64,000 nucleotides of DNA from CAVQXR01 sp046330455 (GCA_046330455.1 JAXLSU010000015.1:4647-68646); one strand, 5' to 3'. Positions 33,687 through 42,230 are shown, counted from the stretch's first letter. Notes: generated by a model not told the origin, from the sequence alone. Numbers and translations are program-made.

Positions 33687-34595
33687 ATGGACAGGATCAC
33701 GCCTCATCTCTGGTTCGACCGGGAGGCGGTGGAAGCGGCCGAGCTCTACTCCTCGGTCTTTTCGGGCTCGGGCGTCGGCGACGTCACGACGCTGCACGAC
33801 ACCCCGTCGGGCGATGTGGACATCGTCTCGTTCGAGCTGTTCGGCCAGCCGTTTGCGGCGATCAGCGCCGGCCCGCTGTTCACGTTCACTCCGGCCGTGT
33901 CGTTTCTCGTCCGCTGCGCGAGCAGGGAGGAAGTCGACGAGTACTGGCGCCGGCTCTCCCCGGACGGGACGGCGCTCATGCCGCTCGACTCCTATCCGTT
34001 CAGCGAGCGCTACGGCTGGACCGCGGATCGGTACGGCCTGTCGTGGCAGCTCATGTACGTGGGCGACAGGGACATCCAGCAGCGGATCGTGCCGACGCTG
34101 ATGTTCGTCGGCGAGGTCTGCGGCCGGGCGGAGGAGGCGATCGCCTTCTACCGGTCGGTGTTTCCCGACTCGGCGCTCGGCGCTGTGCTCCGCTACGCCG
34201 AAGGTGAGGAGCCCGACGGGGAGGGAACGATCAAGCACGCCACGTTCACGCTGGCCGGGCGGGAGCTCGCGGCCATGGACAGCGCCCGTGACCACCGCTT
34301 CGGGTTCAACGAGGCGATCTCGCTCATGGTTCCCTGCGACGCCCAGGAGGAGATCGACCACTTCTGGGGCAGCCTCTCCGCCGTGCCCGAGGCCGAGCAG
34401 TGCGGGTGGCTCAAGGACCGGTTCGGCGTCTCGTGGCAGGTTGCCCCGGCGGGGCTCACCGAGCTGCTCCGCACCGGGACGGATGAGCAGACAGCCCGCG
34501 TCGTGGAGGCGTTTCTGCAGATGAAGAAGGTCGATCTGGGGACGCTGAGGAAGGCCTACGAAGGAAGCGAAGCTCGAGCGGGAGGCAAGCCGTGA
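33687..34595 (+). CDS. Tandem PhnB/VOC-fold protein
   Basis: A 302-residue protein made of two PhnB-like (3-demethylubiquinone methyltransferase-like) VOC domains: residues 1-130 (ITPHLWFDREAVEAAELYSSVF, SERYGWTADRYGLSWQL) and 135-280 (IVPTLMFVGEVCGRAEEAIAFYRSVF, GWLKDRFGVSWQV). The ATG at 33687 has AAAAGGAGG 11 bases upstream. Such proteins often bind small molecules or give resistance; no true enzyme activity is established for most. It overlaps by 4 bases with the next VOC gene, so the pair is coupled. Confidence 0.88.
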   Translation: MDRITPHLWFDREAVEAAELYSSVFSGSGVGDVTTLHDTPSGDVDIVSFELFGQPFAAISAGPLFTFTPAVSFLVRCASREEVDEYWRRLSPDGTALMPLDSYPFSERYGWTADRYGLSWQLMYVGDRDIQQRIVPTLMFVGEVCGRAEEAIAFYRSVFPDSALGAVLRYAEGEEPDGEGTIKHATFTLAGRELAAMDSARDHRFGFNEAISLMVPCDAQEEIDHFWGSLSAVPEAEQCGWLKDRFGVSWQVAPAGLTELLRTGTDEQTARVVEAFLQMKKVDLGTLRKAYEGSEARAGGKP

Positions 34596-35026
34596 CCAGA
34601 CTGCAGCCGTACCTCAACTTCGCGGGCAACGCCGAGGAGGCGTTCGAGCTCTACCGGTCGGTGTTCGGCGGCGACTTCTCCTCGGTCGTCCGGTTCAGGG
34701 ACCTCCCTATGGAGGGGGTGACGATCGCCGAGGAGGACGCGGACAGGATCATGCACATCGCGCTTCCCATCGGCGAGGACAGCGTGCTGATGGCGAGCGA
34801 CACCCTCGAGTCGTTCGGGCGACCGTTCGTCCAGGGAAACAACGTGTACGTCTCGGTGCATCCGGCGACCCGCGAGGAGGCAGACCGGATCTTCGAGGTT
34901 CTGTCCGAGGGCGCCGTGATCGAGATGCCGATCGCCGACCAGATGTGGGGAGACTATTTCGGCAGCCTCGAGGACCGGTTCGGCGTCCACTGGATGGTGA
35001 ACCACAGCGCGCCGGCGACCACCTGA
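34592..35026 (+). CDS. PhnB-like VOC-fold protein
   Basis: A 144-residue single-domain PhnB/VOC protein beginning TRLQPYLNFAGNAEEAFELYRSVFGG, with MHIALPIGEDSVLMASD in the middle and GDYFGSLEDRFGVHWMVN at the end, the family layout. Its GTG start overlaps the stop of the tandem PhnB protein (GTGA). Likely shares a ligand or pathway with it; the specific function is unknown. Confidence 0.88.
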   Translation: MTRLQPYLNFAGNAEEAFELYRSVFGGDFSSVVRFRDLPMEGVTIAEEDADRIMHIALPIGEDSVLMASDTLESFGRPFVQGNNVYVSVHPATREEADRIFEVLSEGAVIEMPIADQMWGDYFGSLEDRFGVHWMVNHSAPATT

Positions 35027-35076
35027 CCGCGCGCTGGGATCGCTGTGGAGGGTGTTGCTTCCGCGTGCACCTTTAG

Positions 35077-35098
35077 ATGCGCATACGCATGTTATAAT
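35077..35098 (+). promoter_or_regulatory. Toxin-antitoxin promoter and operator
   Basis: A consensus -10 TATAAT at 35093-35098 lies 7 bases before the antitoxin start codon, with the inverted repeat ATGCG-CATA-CGCAT (35077-35090) directly before it, in the spacer. This is the usual arrangement for autoregulation by a VapB-type antitoxin. Transcripts would have almost no leader. Confidence 0.65.
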
Positions 35099-35104
35099 GC
35101 AGGT

Positions 35105-35350
35105 ATGCCTAGAACCATTCAGATACGGGATATCGACGATGACGTCTACGTCGCTCTCTCGCGACGGGCGGCCGAGGCCGGCATCACGGTTCCCGACCTG
35201 CTTCGCCGCGAGGCAGCGCGTCTTGCCGCGCGCCCCACCGTCGAGGAATGGCTCGCACGCACACGGCGTCGTCCCTCGGGAATCGGTCGCGCCGAGGTCG
35301 TCGAGGCACTCGACGAGCTCAGGGGGCCGTGGCCCGATGCTGGTCGTTGA
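35105..35350 (+). CDS. FitA/VapB-type antitoxin
   Basis: An 81-residue antitoxin. The N-terminal ribbon-helix-helix is RTIQIRDIDDDVYVALSRRAAEAGITVPDLLRREAARLA, close to FitA-like proteins. The C-terminal TVEEWLARTRRRPSGIGRAEVVEALDELRGPWPD is the toxin-wrapping part. It starts at ATG 35105 just after a consensus promoter and overlaps the toxin start by 14 bases, as is normal for such pairs. Confidence 0.88.
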   Translation: MPRTIQIRDIDDDVYVALSRRAAEAGITVPDLLRREAARLAARPTVEEWLARTRRRPSGIGRAEVVEALDELRGPWPDAGR

Positions 35351-35747
35351 CGCCTCCTGCCTGTACGAGGTCGTCGCCGACACCGTGCTGTCGGAGCAGG
35401 TGCGAGCGAGGCTCAGTGCCGACACGGATCAGGCCGCACCGCACGTGATCGACGCCGAGGTGCTCGGCATCGTTCGGCGCGACCACCGCCTCGGTCGCCT
35501 CGACTCGACGAGCGCTCTCCAGGCAGTCGACGACCTGCGGGCATGGCCGGGCGAGCGCTTCGGCCATCGCAGCCTGCTCGAGCGGGCGTGGGAGCTCCGC
35601 GAGAACGTCCGTACCTGGGACGCGCTCTACGTCGCGCTGGCCGAGGCGCTCGATGCCACGCTCATCACGCTCGACCGGCGGCTGGCGAACATCTCGGACC
35701 TCGCCTGCGGCGTCGAGGTGATCGGCGCGCATCGGTCGAAGGAGTAG
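35337..35747 (+). CDS. VapC-type PIN domain toxin
   Basis: A 136-residue PIN-domain ribonuclease toxin. Acidic active-site residues are D5 in MLVVDASCLYEVV, the glutamate in HVIDAEVLGIVRR, the aspartate of TWDALYVALAEAL and that of LITLDRRLA. All four positions are present, so the toxin appears active. It starts at ATG 35337 inside the antitoxin gene. VapC toxins usually cleave tRNA or rRNA. It sits beside an integrase remnant and a tRNA gene, suggesting arrival with a mobile element. Confidence 0.88.
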   Translation: MLVVDASCLYEVVADTVLSEQVRARLSADTDQAAPHVIDAEVLGIVRRDHRLGRLDSTSALQAVDDLRAWPGERFGHRSLLERAWELRENVRTWDALYVALAEALDATLITLDRRLANISDLACGVEVIGAHRSKE

Positions 35748-35889
35748 GCGCTCGAATCGAGCTGCGGCCTCGATCGTTCACTCCACGTCCGTCGCGCGCC
35801 CGTGCTTCCCAGGCGAGCTCGATTCGTTCTCCGTACTTCGCCGTATCCGGATCGGACCCGTCGCTGCGCCATGGGCGCTACGGGCTGGT

Positions 35890-36020
35890 CTCAACACCTT
35901 CCAGGTCGCGCGCTGGATGGGCACGAGCGTCGACATGATCGATGAGACATACGGGTACTACCCCGCTGACTCCGAGGAGTACGAACTCGGCCGGCTCAGC
36001 CAGCTTCGACGGAATGTATG
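35890..36020 (+). pseudogene. Tyrosine recombinase (phage integrase) C-terminal remnant
   Basis: A short open stretch reads GLNTFQVARWMGTSVDMIDETYGYYPADSEEYELGRL. This is the end of a tyrosine recombinase, with the catalytic tyrosine expected within ETYGYY. No upstream catalytic domain is left: 35748-35889 shows no coding match. It lies about 100 bases from tRNA-Thr, a classical integration site. The remainder of the stretch up to the tRNA has no gene. Confidence 0.7.
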
Positions 36021-36080
36021 GGCACGGCGCGGACGCCGGAGAGGCGCCATCGTCAGTCAGAAGGCAGAGTGTGGAAGCAA

Positions 36081-36105
36081 GAAGCCCGCTTCGTCACAGG
36101 GCTTC
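36081..36105 (-). terminator. Hairpin after tRNA-Thr
   Basis: GAAGCCC (36081-36087) and GGGCTTC (36099-36105) form a 7-bp stem with an 11-base loop, 9 bases past the tRNA 3' end on the minus strand, followed on that strand by a T-rich run (TTGCTTCC). Confidence 0.6.
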
Positions 36106-36113
36106 CTGCGTCA

Positions 36114-36186
36114 AGCCCTCTTCCGGACTCGAACCGGAGACCCCCTCCTTACCATGGAGGTGCTCTACCAACTGAGCTAAGAGGGC
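36114..36186 (-). tRNA. tRNA-Thr (GGU anticodon)
   Basis: Read on the minus strand: acceptor GCCCTCT pairs with AGAGGGC, D-arm AGCTCAGTTGGTAGAGC, anticodon stem CCTCC/GGAGG with loop ATGGTAA giving anticodon GGT, T-loop GGTTCGAGTCC. The 3' CCA is not encoded. All stems pair. Confidence 0.95.
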
Positions 36187-36238
36187 GCGCGGGGACGATT
36201 GTACCCCGCCCGCGTCGGGCCGCCGTCACGGCGCGCCC

Positions 36239-36928
36239 TCACACCTCCGCGGTCCGCCCTCCCACGATGAACGGGTGAACGACCCCGGCGAGGACGCCCC
36301 CGACGAGCGGGCCGACGAGGTAGATCCAGATGTCCGTGAAGTCGCCGTCGATGATCGCCGGGGCGAGCGAGCGGGCCGGGTTGAACGAGAAGCCGGAGAA
36401 CGGGCCGACGACCCAGCCCGCGATGAAGATGAAGCCGCCGATCATCACCGGCGCCTGGATGCCCTTCCAGGGCGCGCGGTCGTCGGTCGCGACGGTGAGG
36501 ATCACGGCGACGAACAGGAAGGTCGTGATGATCTCGAGCACGAGCGCCGCTCCGCCCGAGACGCCCGGGCCAGGAGCGTTCACGAGCGACGACCGGACGT
36601 CGCCGGGATAGACGGCCCAGGCGAGCAGGGCCGCGGCCAGCGCGCCGCCGAGCTGCGCGAGCCAGTAGGGAACGACGTCCTTCGCCGGGAACCGGCCCCC
36701 GATCGCCAGGCCTGCCGTGACCGCCGGGTTGAGATGACCGCCGGAGATGTGGCCGAAGGCGGCGATCATCATGCCGAGCCCGACGCCGAAGCCGGCGGCG
36801 ACGCCGCCCCAGCCCATGATGCCGTCGAGCTCCGTGGCAACGGCGATGCCGCTGAAGGCGAAGAACAGAAAGCCGGCGGTTCCGAGCGCCTCGGCGGCGA
36901 GGCGTCGTGGCAGGGGCGGTAGGTCCAT
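36239..36928 (-). CDS. Aquaporin / MIP family channel
   Basis: A 229-residue channel with six helices and the two half-helices carrying HLNPAVT and SFNPARS, the paired NPA motifs. ALGTAGFLFFAFSGIAVAT is the conserved first helix. Lack of the aspartate-containing GlpF variant (NPARD) at the second NPA suggests a water channel rather than a glycerol facilitator. The ATG at 36928 has GAGGATCC upstream. It is monocistronic between two tRNA genes. Confidence 0.93.
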   Translation of the reverse strand: MDLPPLPRRLAAEALGTAGFLFFAFSGIAVATELDGIMGWGGVAAGFGVGLGMMIAAFGHISGGHLNPAVTAGLAIGGRFPAKDVVPYWLAQLGGALAAALLAWAVYPGDVRSSLVNAPGPGVSGGAALVLEIITTFLFVAVILTVATDDRAPWKGIQAPVMIGGFIFIAGWVVGPFSGFSFNPARSLAPAIIDGDFTDIWIYLVGPLVGGVLAGVVHPFIVGGRTAEV

Positions 36929-37029
36929 GGATCCTCCTCGGGTCGGTCGTCGTCGATCGGAAGAACGCGCGGGTGATCACCCTAGAGACGCGGGCCGACG
37001 GAGCAACCGGTGCCGGCCCGGAACGACAC

Positions 37030-37048
37030 CGCCCGCGCAGGGCGGGCG
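37030..37048 (-). terminator. Possible hairpin after tRNA-Tyr
   Basis: CGCCCGC (37030-37036) and GCGGGCG (37042-37048) form a 7-bp stem 10 bases past the tRNA-Tyr 3' end on the minus strand. No clear T tract follows. Confidence 0.4.
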
Positions 37049-37057
37049 GGCAGTCGA

Positions 37058-37139
37058 TGGGGGAGGGAGGATTCGAACCTCCGAAGGCGGTGCCAACCGG
37101 TTTACAGCCGGTCCCCTTTGGCCACTCGGGAACTCCCCC
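37058..37139 (-). tRNA. tRNA-Tyr (GUA anticodon)
   Basis: Minus strand: acceptor GGGGGAG pairs with CTCCCCC, anticodon stem ACCGG/CCGGT with loop CTGTAAA giving GTA, a long variable arm as in class II tRNAs, and T-loop GGTTCGAATCC. The 82-base length fits tRNA-Tyr. CCA is not encoded. Confidence 0.95.
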
Positions 37140-37334
37140 GGAGCCACGGCAGTGTAGATGATCGGATCCACGATCCCGGCCGGTTGACCCGGTTTGACCG
37201 GGCGGCCGGGCGGGGCAAGCGTGACGCCGGATCGCGTGGCCTCGATGCGCGCGTGATCCCCCGCCCGGGGCATGCGCTCGGGGTGGTGCTCGCACCGATA
37301 CGGGGAGGGAACCCGTCGTCGACCCCCTCTTGCC

Positions 37335-38507
37335 ATGGACATTCGCGCACTACTCGCGACCACGATCGAGCTCGGAGGCTCCGACCTCCACCTGAAGGTC
37401 GACGCGCCGCCCCGTGTCAGGGTCGACGGCGACCTCGTACCGCTCAACCTGCCCGTGCTGACCGACCAGGACACGGAGAGCGTCCTGGCGGAGATCACGC
37501 TGCGCACGCCGCGCAAGCTCGAGCACTTCATGACCACCGGCGACCTCGACACCGCCTACACGGCGACCGGGGTCGGCCGCTTCCGCGTCAACGGCTTCCG
37601 ACAGAAGGGCTCGATCTCGTTCGCCTTCCGCTACGTGCCCGACGTCGTCCCGACCCTGGACGGGCTCGGGCTACCCGAGGGCGTCAGGCGGCTCGCGAAC
37701 GAGCACCGCGGCCTCATCCTCGTGACCGGCGCGACCGGGTCCGGGAAGACGACGACGCTCGCCGCCATGCTCGATCACGTGAACCACGATCGCCAGCAGC
37801 ACATCGTCACGCTCGAGGACCCGATCGAGATCGTCCATCGCGACCACGGCTGCATCGTCCAGCAGCGCGAGGTCGGGCTCGACGTCGACTCGTTCAACGA
37901 GGGCATGCGCCGCGTGCTGCGCCAGGATCCCGACGTCATCCTCGTCGGCGAGCTCCGCGACGAGGAGACCGCCCAGACCGCGTTGCGCGCCGGTGAGTCC
38001 GGCCACCTCGTGCTCTCGACCATGCACACGATCGATGCCCACGAGACGGTCGGGCGCATGATCGAGCTGTTCCCGCCGAACAAGCAGCTGCTCGTGCGGC
38101 AGATCCTCGCGAGCGTCCTCCGCGGCGTGATCAGCCAGCGGCTGCTGCCCCAGGTCTCGGGTGGCCGAGTCGCGGCAGTCGAGGTGATGGTCAACACCGC
38201 CCGTGTCGCGGAGATGATCCGCGAGCCGGACAAGACCGACTCGATCCCGAAGGCGATCGAGGAGGGGCGTGTGCACCAGATGCAGAGCTACATGCAGCAC
38301 CTGGTCGAGCTCGTCCTCGACGGGGTCGTCGACCCCGAGGTCGCCGCCAACGCCTCGTCGAACCGCCACGATTTCGAGCTCGCCCTCTCCCGCGCGCAGC
38401 GCGCCAAGGCAGCCGAGGAGGCTGCGCTCGAGGCCGGCACGACACCGGGCAGCCTCGAGGAGATTCGCCCCGTGCTCGCGAACGGGCTGCGGTTGGGAGC
38501 CCAGTAG
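37335..38507 (+). CDS. pilT: Type IV pilus retraction-type ATPase PilT (copy 1)
   Basis: A 390-residue PilT-like hexameric ATPase that would power pilus retraction. GSDLHLKVDAPPRVRVDGDLVPL is the N-terminal domain, Walker A is GATGSGKTTT, the Asp box and Walker B are in IVTLEDPIEIVHRDHG and LRQDPDVILVGELRD, and the His box is GHLVLSTMHTIDAHETVGRMIELFP. The start at ATG 37335 matches PilT proteins. It is the first gene of the pilus locus, 2 bases before the wall hydrolase gene. A second PilT lies at 52149; this one has the more unusual C-terminus. Confidence 0.92.
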   Translation: MDIRALLATTIELGGSDLHLKVDAPPRVRVDGDLVPLNLPVLTDQDTESVLAEITLRTPRKLEHFMTTGDLDTAYTATGVGRFRVNGFRQKGSISFAFRYVPDVVPTLDGLGLPEGVRRLANEHRGLILVTGATGSGKTTTLAAMLDHVNHDRQQHIVTLEDPIEIVHRDHGCIVQQREVGLDVDSFNEGMRRVLRQDPDVILVGELRDEETAQTALRAGESGHLVLSTMHTIDAHETVGRMIELFPPNKQLLVRQILASVLRGVISQRLLPQVSGGRVAAVEVMVNTARVAEMIREPDKTDSIPKAIEEGRVHQMQSYMQHLVELVLDGVVDPEVAANASSNRHDFELALSRAQRAKAAEEAALEAGTTPGSLEEIRPVLANGLRLGAQ

Positions 38508-38509
38508 CG

Positions 38510-40012
38510 GTGCGACGGTTCCTGGCCGTCGCGATCGCGGCGCTCGCCTGTGCAGGCTCCGCGGGCGCGGCGACCTTCACGGTGCTGCCCGGCGACGTAC
38601 CGCTGCCGAGCGCGCAGGCCGGCAATGCCCCCGGCGACATCGTGATGCCCGCTGCGATCCTGACCCCGCCGGCGCAGATCCCGGTGATCCGCTACGGAGA
38701 TCTGCTCTCGCTGTGGCGCCACGCCGGCGAGGCCTACGGTGTGCCGTGGGAGGTGCTCGCCGCGATCAACGAGATCGAGTCGGGATTCGGGCGCGACATG
38801 GGCCCGAGCTCGGCGAACGCGGTCGGCTGGATGCAGTTCCTCCCGTCGACCTGGGAGGACTGGGGCGTCGACGCGAACGCGGACGGGATCGCCGACCCGT
38901 GGAACCCGACCGACTCCGTGTACGCCGCCGCCAGGTACCTGGCGGCCACGGGCGCGCACGAAGACCTCTCGCGCGCGGTGTTCGCCTACAACCACGCCCA
39001 GTGGTACGTCGACAAGGTGCTCGCCCTCGCTGCCGACTACCTCGCGAACCCGCTCCGCGGCCAGTTGCTCCTCTACGCGCCGCCCGGGGCCGAGATGCCT
39101 TCGAACGACGCCCTCGAGGCGAAGCTCGCCGACGCGCGCGAGCGGCTGACGGCGCTCGGCGCAGAGGTGGCCGACCTGCGGGCACAGCTCGAGCAGGTCG
39201 GTGGCCGGCTCGCCGAGGCCGAGGCGGCGTCGGGCGACCCGTCGCTGTCGCGGCGAGCCTTCCGGGCCGCCCGCGCCCGTATCGAGGAGATCGAGACCGG
39301 CCGGATGCTGCTCGAGGCCGAGGTCGCGTCGAGCGAGGCCGCGCTGGTCGACGCAACCCAGGACGTCGTCATGCTCGAGCAGGGGCTGGCCGAGCAGCGC
39401 GCATCGGTGCTCACCGGCGGTGTGCAGGGGCTGATCGGACGGCCGCCGACCGCGAATGCCGCCCGGGTGATCGACTACGCGATCCGGCAGCTCGGGATCC
39501 CCTATCAGTGGGGCGGAAACCACGGGTTCTCGCTCGAGCAGATGGTCGCGATCGATCCGGCGATCGAGAACGGCTTCGACTGCTCGAGCCTCCTGTCCTG
39601 GGCGTTCGCGAAGGGGGCGGGGATCTACATCGGCGACTACACCGGAACCCAGTGGGAGTACGGGGTGACGGTTCCGGGCGCGATCCGTGGCTTCGGCCCG
39701 GCCCAGGGCGGCGGCATGCCGCCGGGCGGGTACAGCCCCGGCGACCTGATCTTCTTCAACGACACCGACCACGTCGCCCTGTACCTGGGGAACGACCTGT
39801 TCATCCACGCGCCGCACACGGGCGACGTCGTTCGCGTCGCACGGCTCTCGCAGTACCCGTCGCAGGTCTGGGGCTGGGTGCGCTACGAGGCGGTCAGCGG
39901 TGTCGCCGTCGACGGCTCCGGTGCGTTCACCGACACGACACAGCGGCTCTTCGACGTGGTCGACACGTCGGGCGCCACGGATCCGGGCGTCATCACGTTC
40001 ACACGCGGCTGA
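38510..40012 (+). CDS. Secreted lytic transglycosylase / NlpC-P60 endopeptidase fusion
   Basis: A 500-residue exported wall hydrolase with two active domains. A signal peptide covers about residues 1-20 (LAVAIAALACAGSAGA). Residues 65-180 are an SLT transglycosylase domain with catalytic E90 in NEIESGFG and GWMQFLPSTW. Residues 200-300 are a coiled coil. Residues 315-455 are NlpC/P60 with C358 (GFDCSSLLSWAF) and H421 (DTDHVALYLG). It could cut both glycan and peptide links to open the wall for the pilus. It lies 2 bases after pilT and ends tail-to-tail with the HD-GYP gene, overlapping by 14 bases. Confidence 0.92.
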   Translation: MRRFLAVAIAALACAGSAGAATFTVLPGDVPLPSAQAGNAPGDIVMPAAILTPPAQIPVIRYGDLLSLWRHAGEAYGVPWEVLAAINEIESGFGRDMGPSSANAVGWMQFLPSTWEDWGVDANADGIADPWNPTDSVYAAARYLAATGAHEDLSRAVFAYNHAQWYVDKVLALAADYLANPLRGQLLLYAPPGAEMPSNDALEAKLADARERLTALGAEVADLRAQLEQVGGRLAEAEAASGDPSLSRRAFRAARARIEEIETGRMLLEAEVASSEAALVDATQDVVMLEQGLAEQRASVLTGGVQGLIGRPPTANAARVIDYAIRQLGIPYQWGGNHGFSLEQMVAIDPAIENGFDCSSLLSWAFAKGAGIYIGDYTGTQWEYGVTVPGAIRGFGPAQGGGMPPGGYSPGDLIFFNDTDHVALYLGNDLFIHAPHTGDVVRVARLSQYPSQVWGWVRYEAVSGVAVDGSGAFTDTTQRLFDVVDTSGATDPGVITFTRG

Positions 40013-40679
40013 GCCGCAGCGAGCGGACGCGGAGCACCGAGGGCAGCGCGGTCAGGAGCGAGCGCGGGTTGATGCCGAGGTCGGTGAGCGTCCCGGCGGC
40101 GATCACCTGCTCGAGCGCCTCGACGCAGACCGGGCAGAACTGCGTTCCGGCGCCGAGCCGCACCTCCGCGATCGCCTGCCTCGCGGGGCGGCCGGCCCGG
40201 TAGATCCGCGTCGTCAGCATCGAGTCGATCGCGTCGGCGACGTGGATGATCCGGGCGCCGAGCGGAATCTCCTCGCCGGCGAGCCCCTCGGGATAGCCCG
40301 AGCCGTCGAACCGCTCGTGATGGTGGCGGATCGCGGGGACAGCCGCCTCGAAGAGGCCGACCATCTCGATCATGCGGGCGCCCTCGTCGGAGTGGCGGCG
40401 CATGAGCGCCCACTCCTCCTCGCTGAGGCTCGTCGGCTTGAGCAGGATCTCGTCCGGGATCGTGAGCTTCCCGATGTCGTGGAACAGGGCCGCCTGCCCG
40501 AGCGGTACGAGCACCTCGTTCGCGAGCCCGAGCTGCTCGCCGACCGCGAGCGCGATCCTGCGCACCCGGCGGGAATGGCCGGCCGTGTATGCGTCGCGCG
40601 TGCGCACCGACGCCGCGAAGCGCTCGGCAACGCCGCCGCGCCCGCGCGCCCGCGCCGTCAAGGTCAAGGTCAGATTCAC
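39999..40679 (-). CDS. HD-GYP domain phosphodiesterase
   Basis: A 226-residue stand-alone HD-GYP protein, a class that hydrolyses cyclic di-GMP. The HD pair is in ALFHDIGKLTIPDEIL (residues 67-68), and HHHERFDGSGYPEGL (about 119-132) is the GYP signature. RTRDAYTAGHSRRVRRIA is the first metal-binding helix. I chose GTG 40679 because upstream codons lack family similarity and run into the divergent murT gene. It has no sensor domain. Located among pilus genes, it may tune pilus activity through the second messenger. Confidence 0.87.
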   Translation of the reverse strand: MNLTLTLTARARGRGGVAERFAASVRTRDAYTAGHSRRVRRIALAVGEQLGLANEVLVPLGQAALFHDIGKLTIPDEILLKPTSLSEEEWALMRRHSDEGARMIEMVGLFEAAVPAIRHHHERFDGSGYPEGLAGEEIPLGARIIHVADAIDSMLTTRIYRAGRPARQAIAEVRLGAGTQFCPVCVEALEQVIAAGTLTDLGINPRSLLTALPSVLRVRSLRLSRV

Positions 40680-40784
40680 GCCTGTTCGCCCGCCGTCCTC
40701 GTTGCGCAACGGAGATTCGCCGCCCGTGGGTGAATCCCCTTCTTTTCGGGCGGGCGCAGTCCCGCCGCCGCCTAGACTCCGGAT

Positions 40785-42212
40785 GTGCTGTGGGAGCTCG
40801 AGGTGGCGCTGGCGCGCTCGGCCGGCAGGCTGTCGCGTCTGGCGCGCCGGGGCGGTGGCACGACCCTCCCGGGGAAGCTCCTCTCCGCGATCGAGCCGGA
40901 CGCCCTTCGCCGGCTCGCCCGCTCCCTGCCCGACGGGATCGTGCTCCTCTCGGCCACGAACGGGAAGACGACGACCGCCGCGATGGTCGCCGAGATCCTC
41001 CAGGGGACGGTGCCGCTGGCCCACAACCGCAGCGGCGCGAACCTCGTCTCGGGGATCACCTCGGCGCTGCTCGAGGCGCACGGGGCGAGGCTCGGCCTGT
41101 TCGAGGTCGACGAGCTCGCGTTCCCGCCGGTCGCAGCGCAGACCCGGCCGAGGACGGTCTGGCTCGGGAACCTCTTCCGCGACCAGCTCGACCGCTACGG
41201 CGAGCTCGAGCAGATCGCGGAGCGCTGGCGCACCGCCGTCGACAGCCTGCCGGCCGAGGCGACGATCGTCGTGAACGCGGACGATCCGGTGCTCGGGGCG
41301 CTCGGTCGCGACCGCGACCGCGTGCTGCGGTTCGGTCTCGACGATCCGGCCGTCGGGCACGATCGGCTGTCGCACGCAGCCGACTCGAAGTACTGCGTCG
41401 CCTGCGGCTCACCCCTCGACTACGCGGTCTCCTACGTCGGCCACCTCGGCGACTACCGGTGCCCGGTCTGCGACGCTGCCAGGGCGCCCCTCGACGTGGC
41501 CGCCCGCGAGATCGACCTCCACGGCCTCGACGGATCGGCATTCGAGCTCGTCACCCCAGCGGGGGCCGTCCGCGTCGAGCTGGCCCTGCCGGGCCTCTAC
41601 AACGTCTACAACGCCGTGGGAGCCGCGGCTCTTGCGACGGCGCTCGACGCGTCTCTCGACGAGATCGCGGAAGGGCTCGCCCGGTTCAGGCCGGCGTTCG
41701 GTCGGTTCGAACGGATCGCGGCGGGCGACCGCGAGCTGCTGATCCTCCTGATCAAGAACCCCGCCGGTGCCAACGAGGCCGTTCGCACGATCGTCGCCGC
41801 GGACACGCCGGGCGTCGCCGTGGTCGCCCTGAACGACGAGATCGCCGACGGCCGCGACGTCTCCTGGATCTGGGATGTGGACTTCGAGCCGCTCGCCGGG
41901 TGCCTGCAGCACCTGATCGCGACCGGAAGCCGCGCCGAGGAGCTCGCCCTCCGCTTCAAGTACGGAGGCCTCGACGAGGGTCGGATCGAGGTCGTCCACG
42001 AGCTCGCGGCAGCCCTCGACCGCGGGCTCGAGCTGACGCCGCCGGGCGGGGTCCTGCCCGTCCTTCCGACCTACACGGCGATGCTGGCGCTGCGGGCTGT
42101 CGCCGTGTCGCGCGGGCTCGTCGATCCGTACTGGAAGCCCGGGCCGGGCCCGCCGGCGGGCGCTTCGAGCGGCCTGCACTCCCCCGGTCGGAAGGGAGGG
42201 CTAAAGTCCTGA
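40785..42212 (+). CDS. murT: MurT-like Mur ligase (lipid II isoglutaminyl synthase subunit)
   Basis: A 475-residue Mur-ligase-fold protein. The P-loop is SATNGKTTTAAM, followed by HNRSGANLVSGITSALLEA and the FEVDELAFPPVAAQTRPRTVWLGNLFRDQLDRYGE segment typical of MurT. A zinc ribbon with two CxxC pairs (YCVACGSPL and YRCPVCDAA) is the MurT-specific insertion, and the C-terminal DUF1727 domain has ILLIKNPAGANEAVRT. MurT works with the glutaminase GatD to amidate lipid II in Gram-positive walls. GatD is usually next door, but is not in this window. GTG start at 40785. Confidence 0.9.
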   Translation: MLWELEVALARSAGRLSRLARRGGGTTLPGKLLSAIEPDALRRLARSLPDGIVLLSATNGKTTTAAMVAEILQGTVPLAHNRSGANLVSGITSALLEAHGARLGLFEVDELAFPPVAAQTRPRTVWLGNLFRDQLDRYGELEQIAERWRTAVDSLPAEATIVVNADDPVLGALGRDRDRVLRFGLDDPAVGHDRLSHAADSKYCVACGSPLDYAVSYVGHLGDYRCPVCDAARAPLDVAAREIDLHGLDGSAFELVTPAGAVRVELALPGLYNVYNAVGAAALATALDASLDEIAEGLARFRPAFGRFERIAAGDRELLILLIKNPAGANEAVRTIVAADTPGVAVVALNDEIADGRDVSWIWDVDFEPLAGCLQHLIATGSRAEELALRFKYGGLDEGRIEVVHELAAALDRGLELTPPGGVLPVLPTYTAMLALRAVAVSRGLVDPYWKPGPGPPAGASSGLHSPGRKGGLKS

Positions 42213-42230
42213 GCTCGCGCTGCCGATTCG

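Noticed and set aside
35248..35448. Additional small gene between antitoxin and toxin
   Set aside because: Another frame of the same DNA; the toxin and antitoxin overlap already explains the region.
35751..36113. Prophage remnant
   Set aside because: Only a recombinase C-terminal stub is visible and no structural or packaging genes occur nearby, so I call only an integrase relic.
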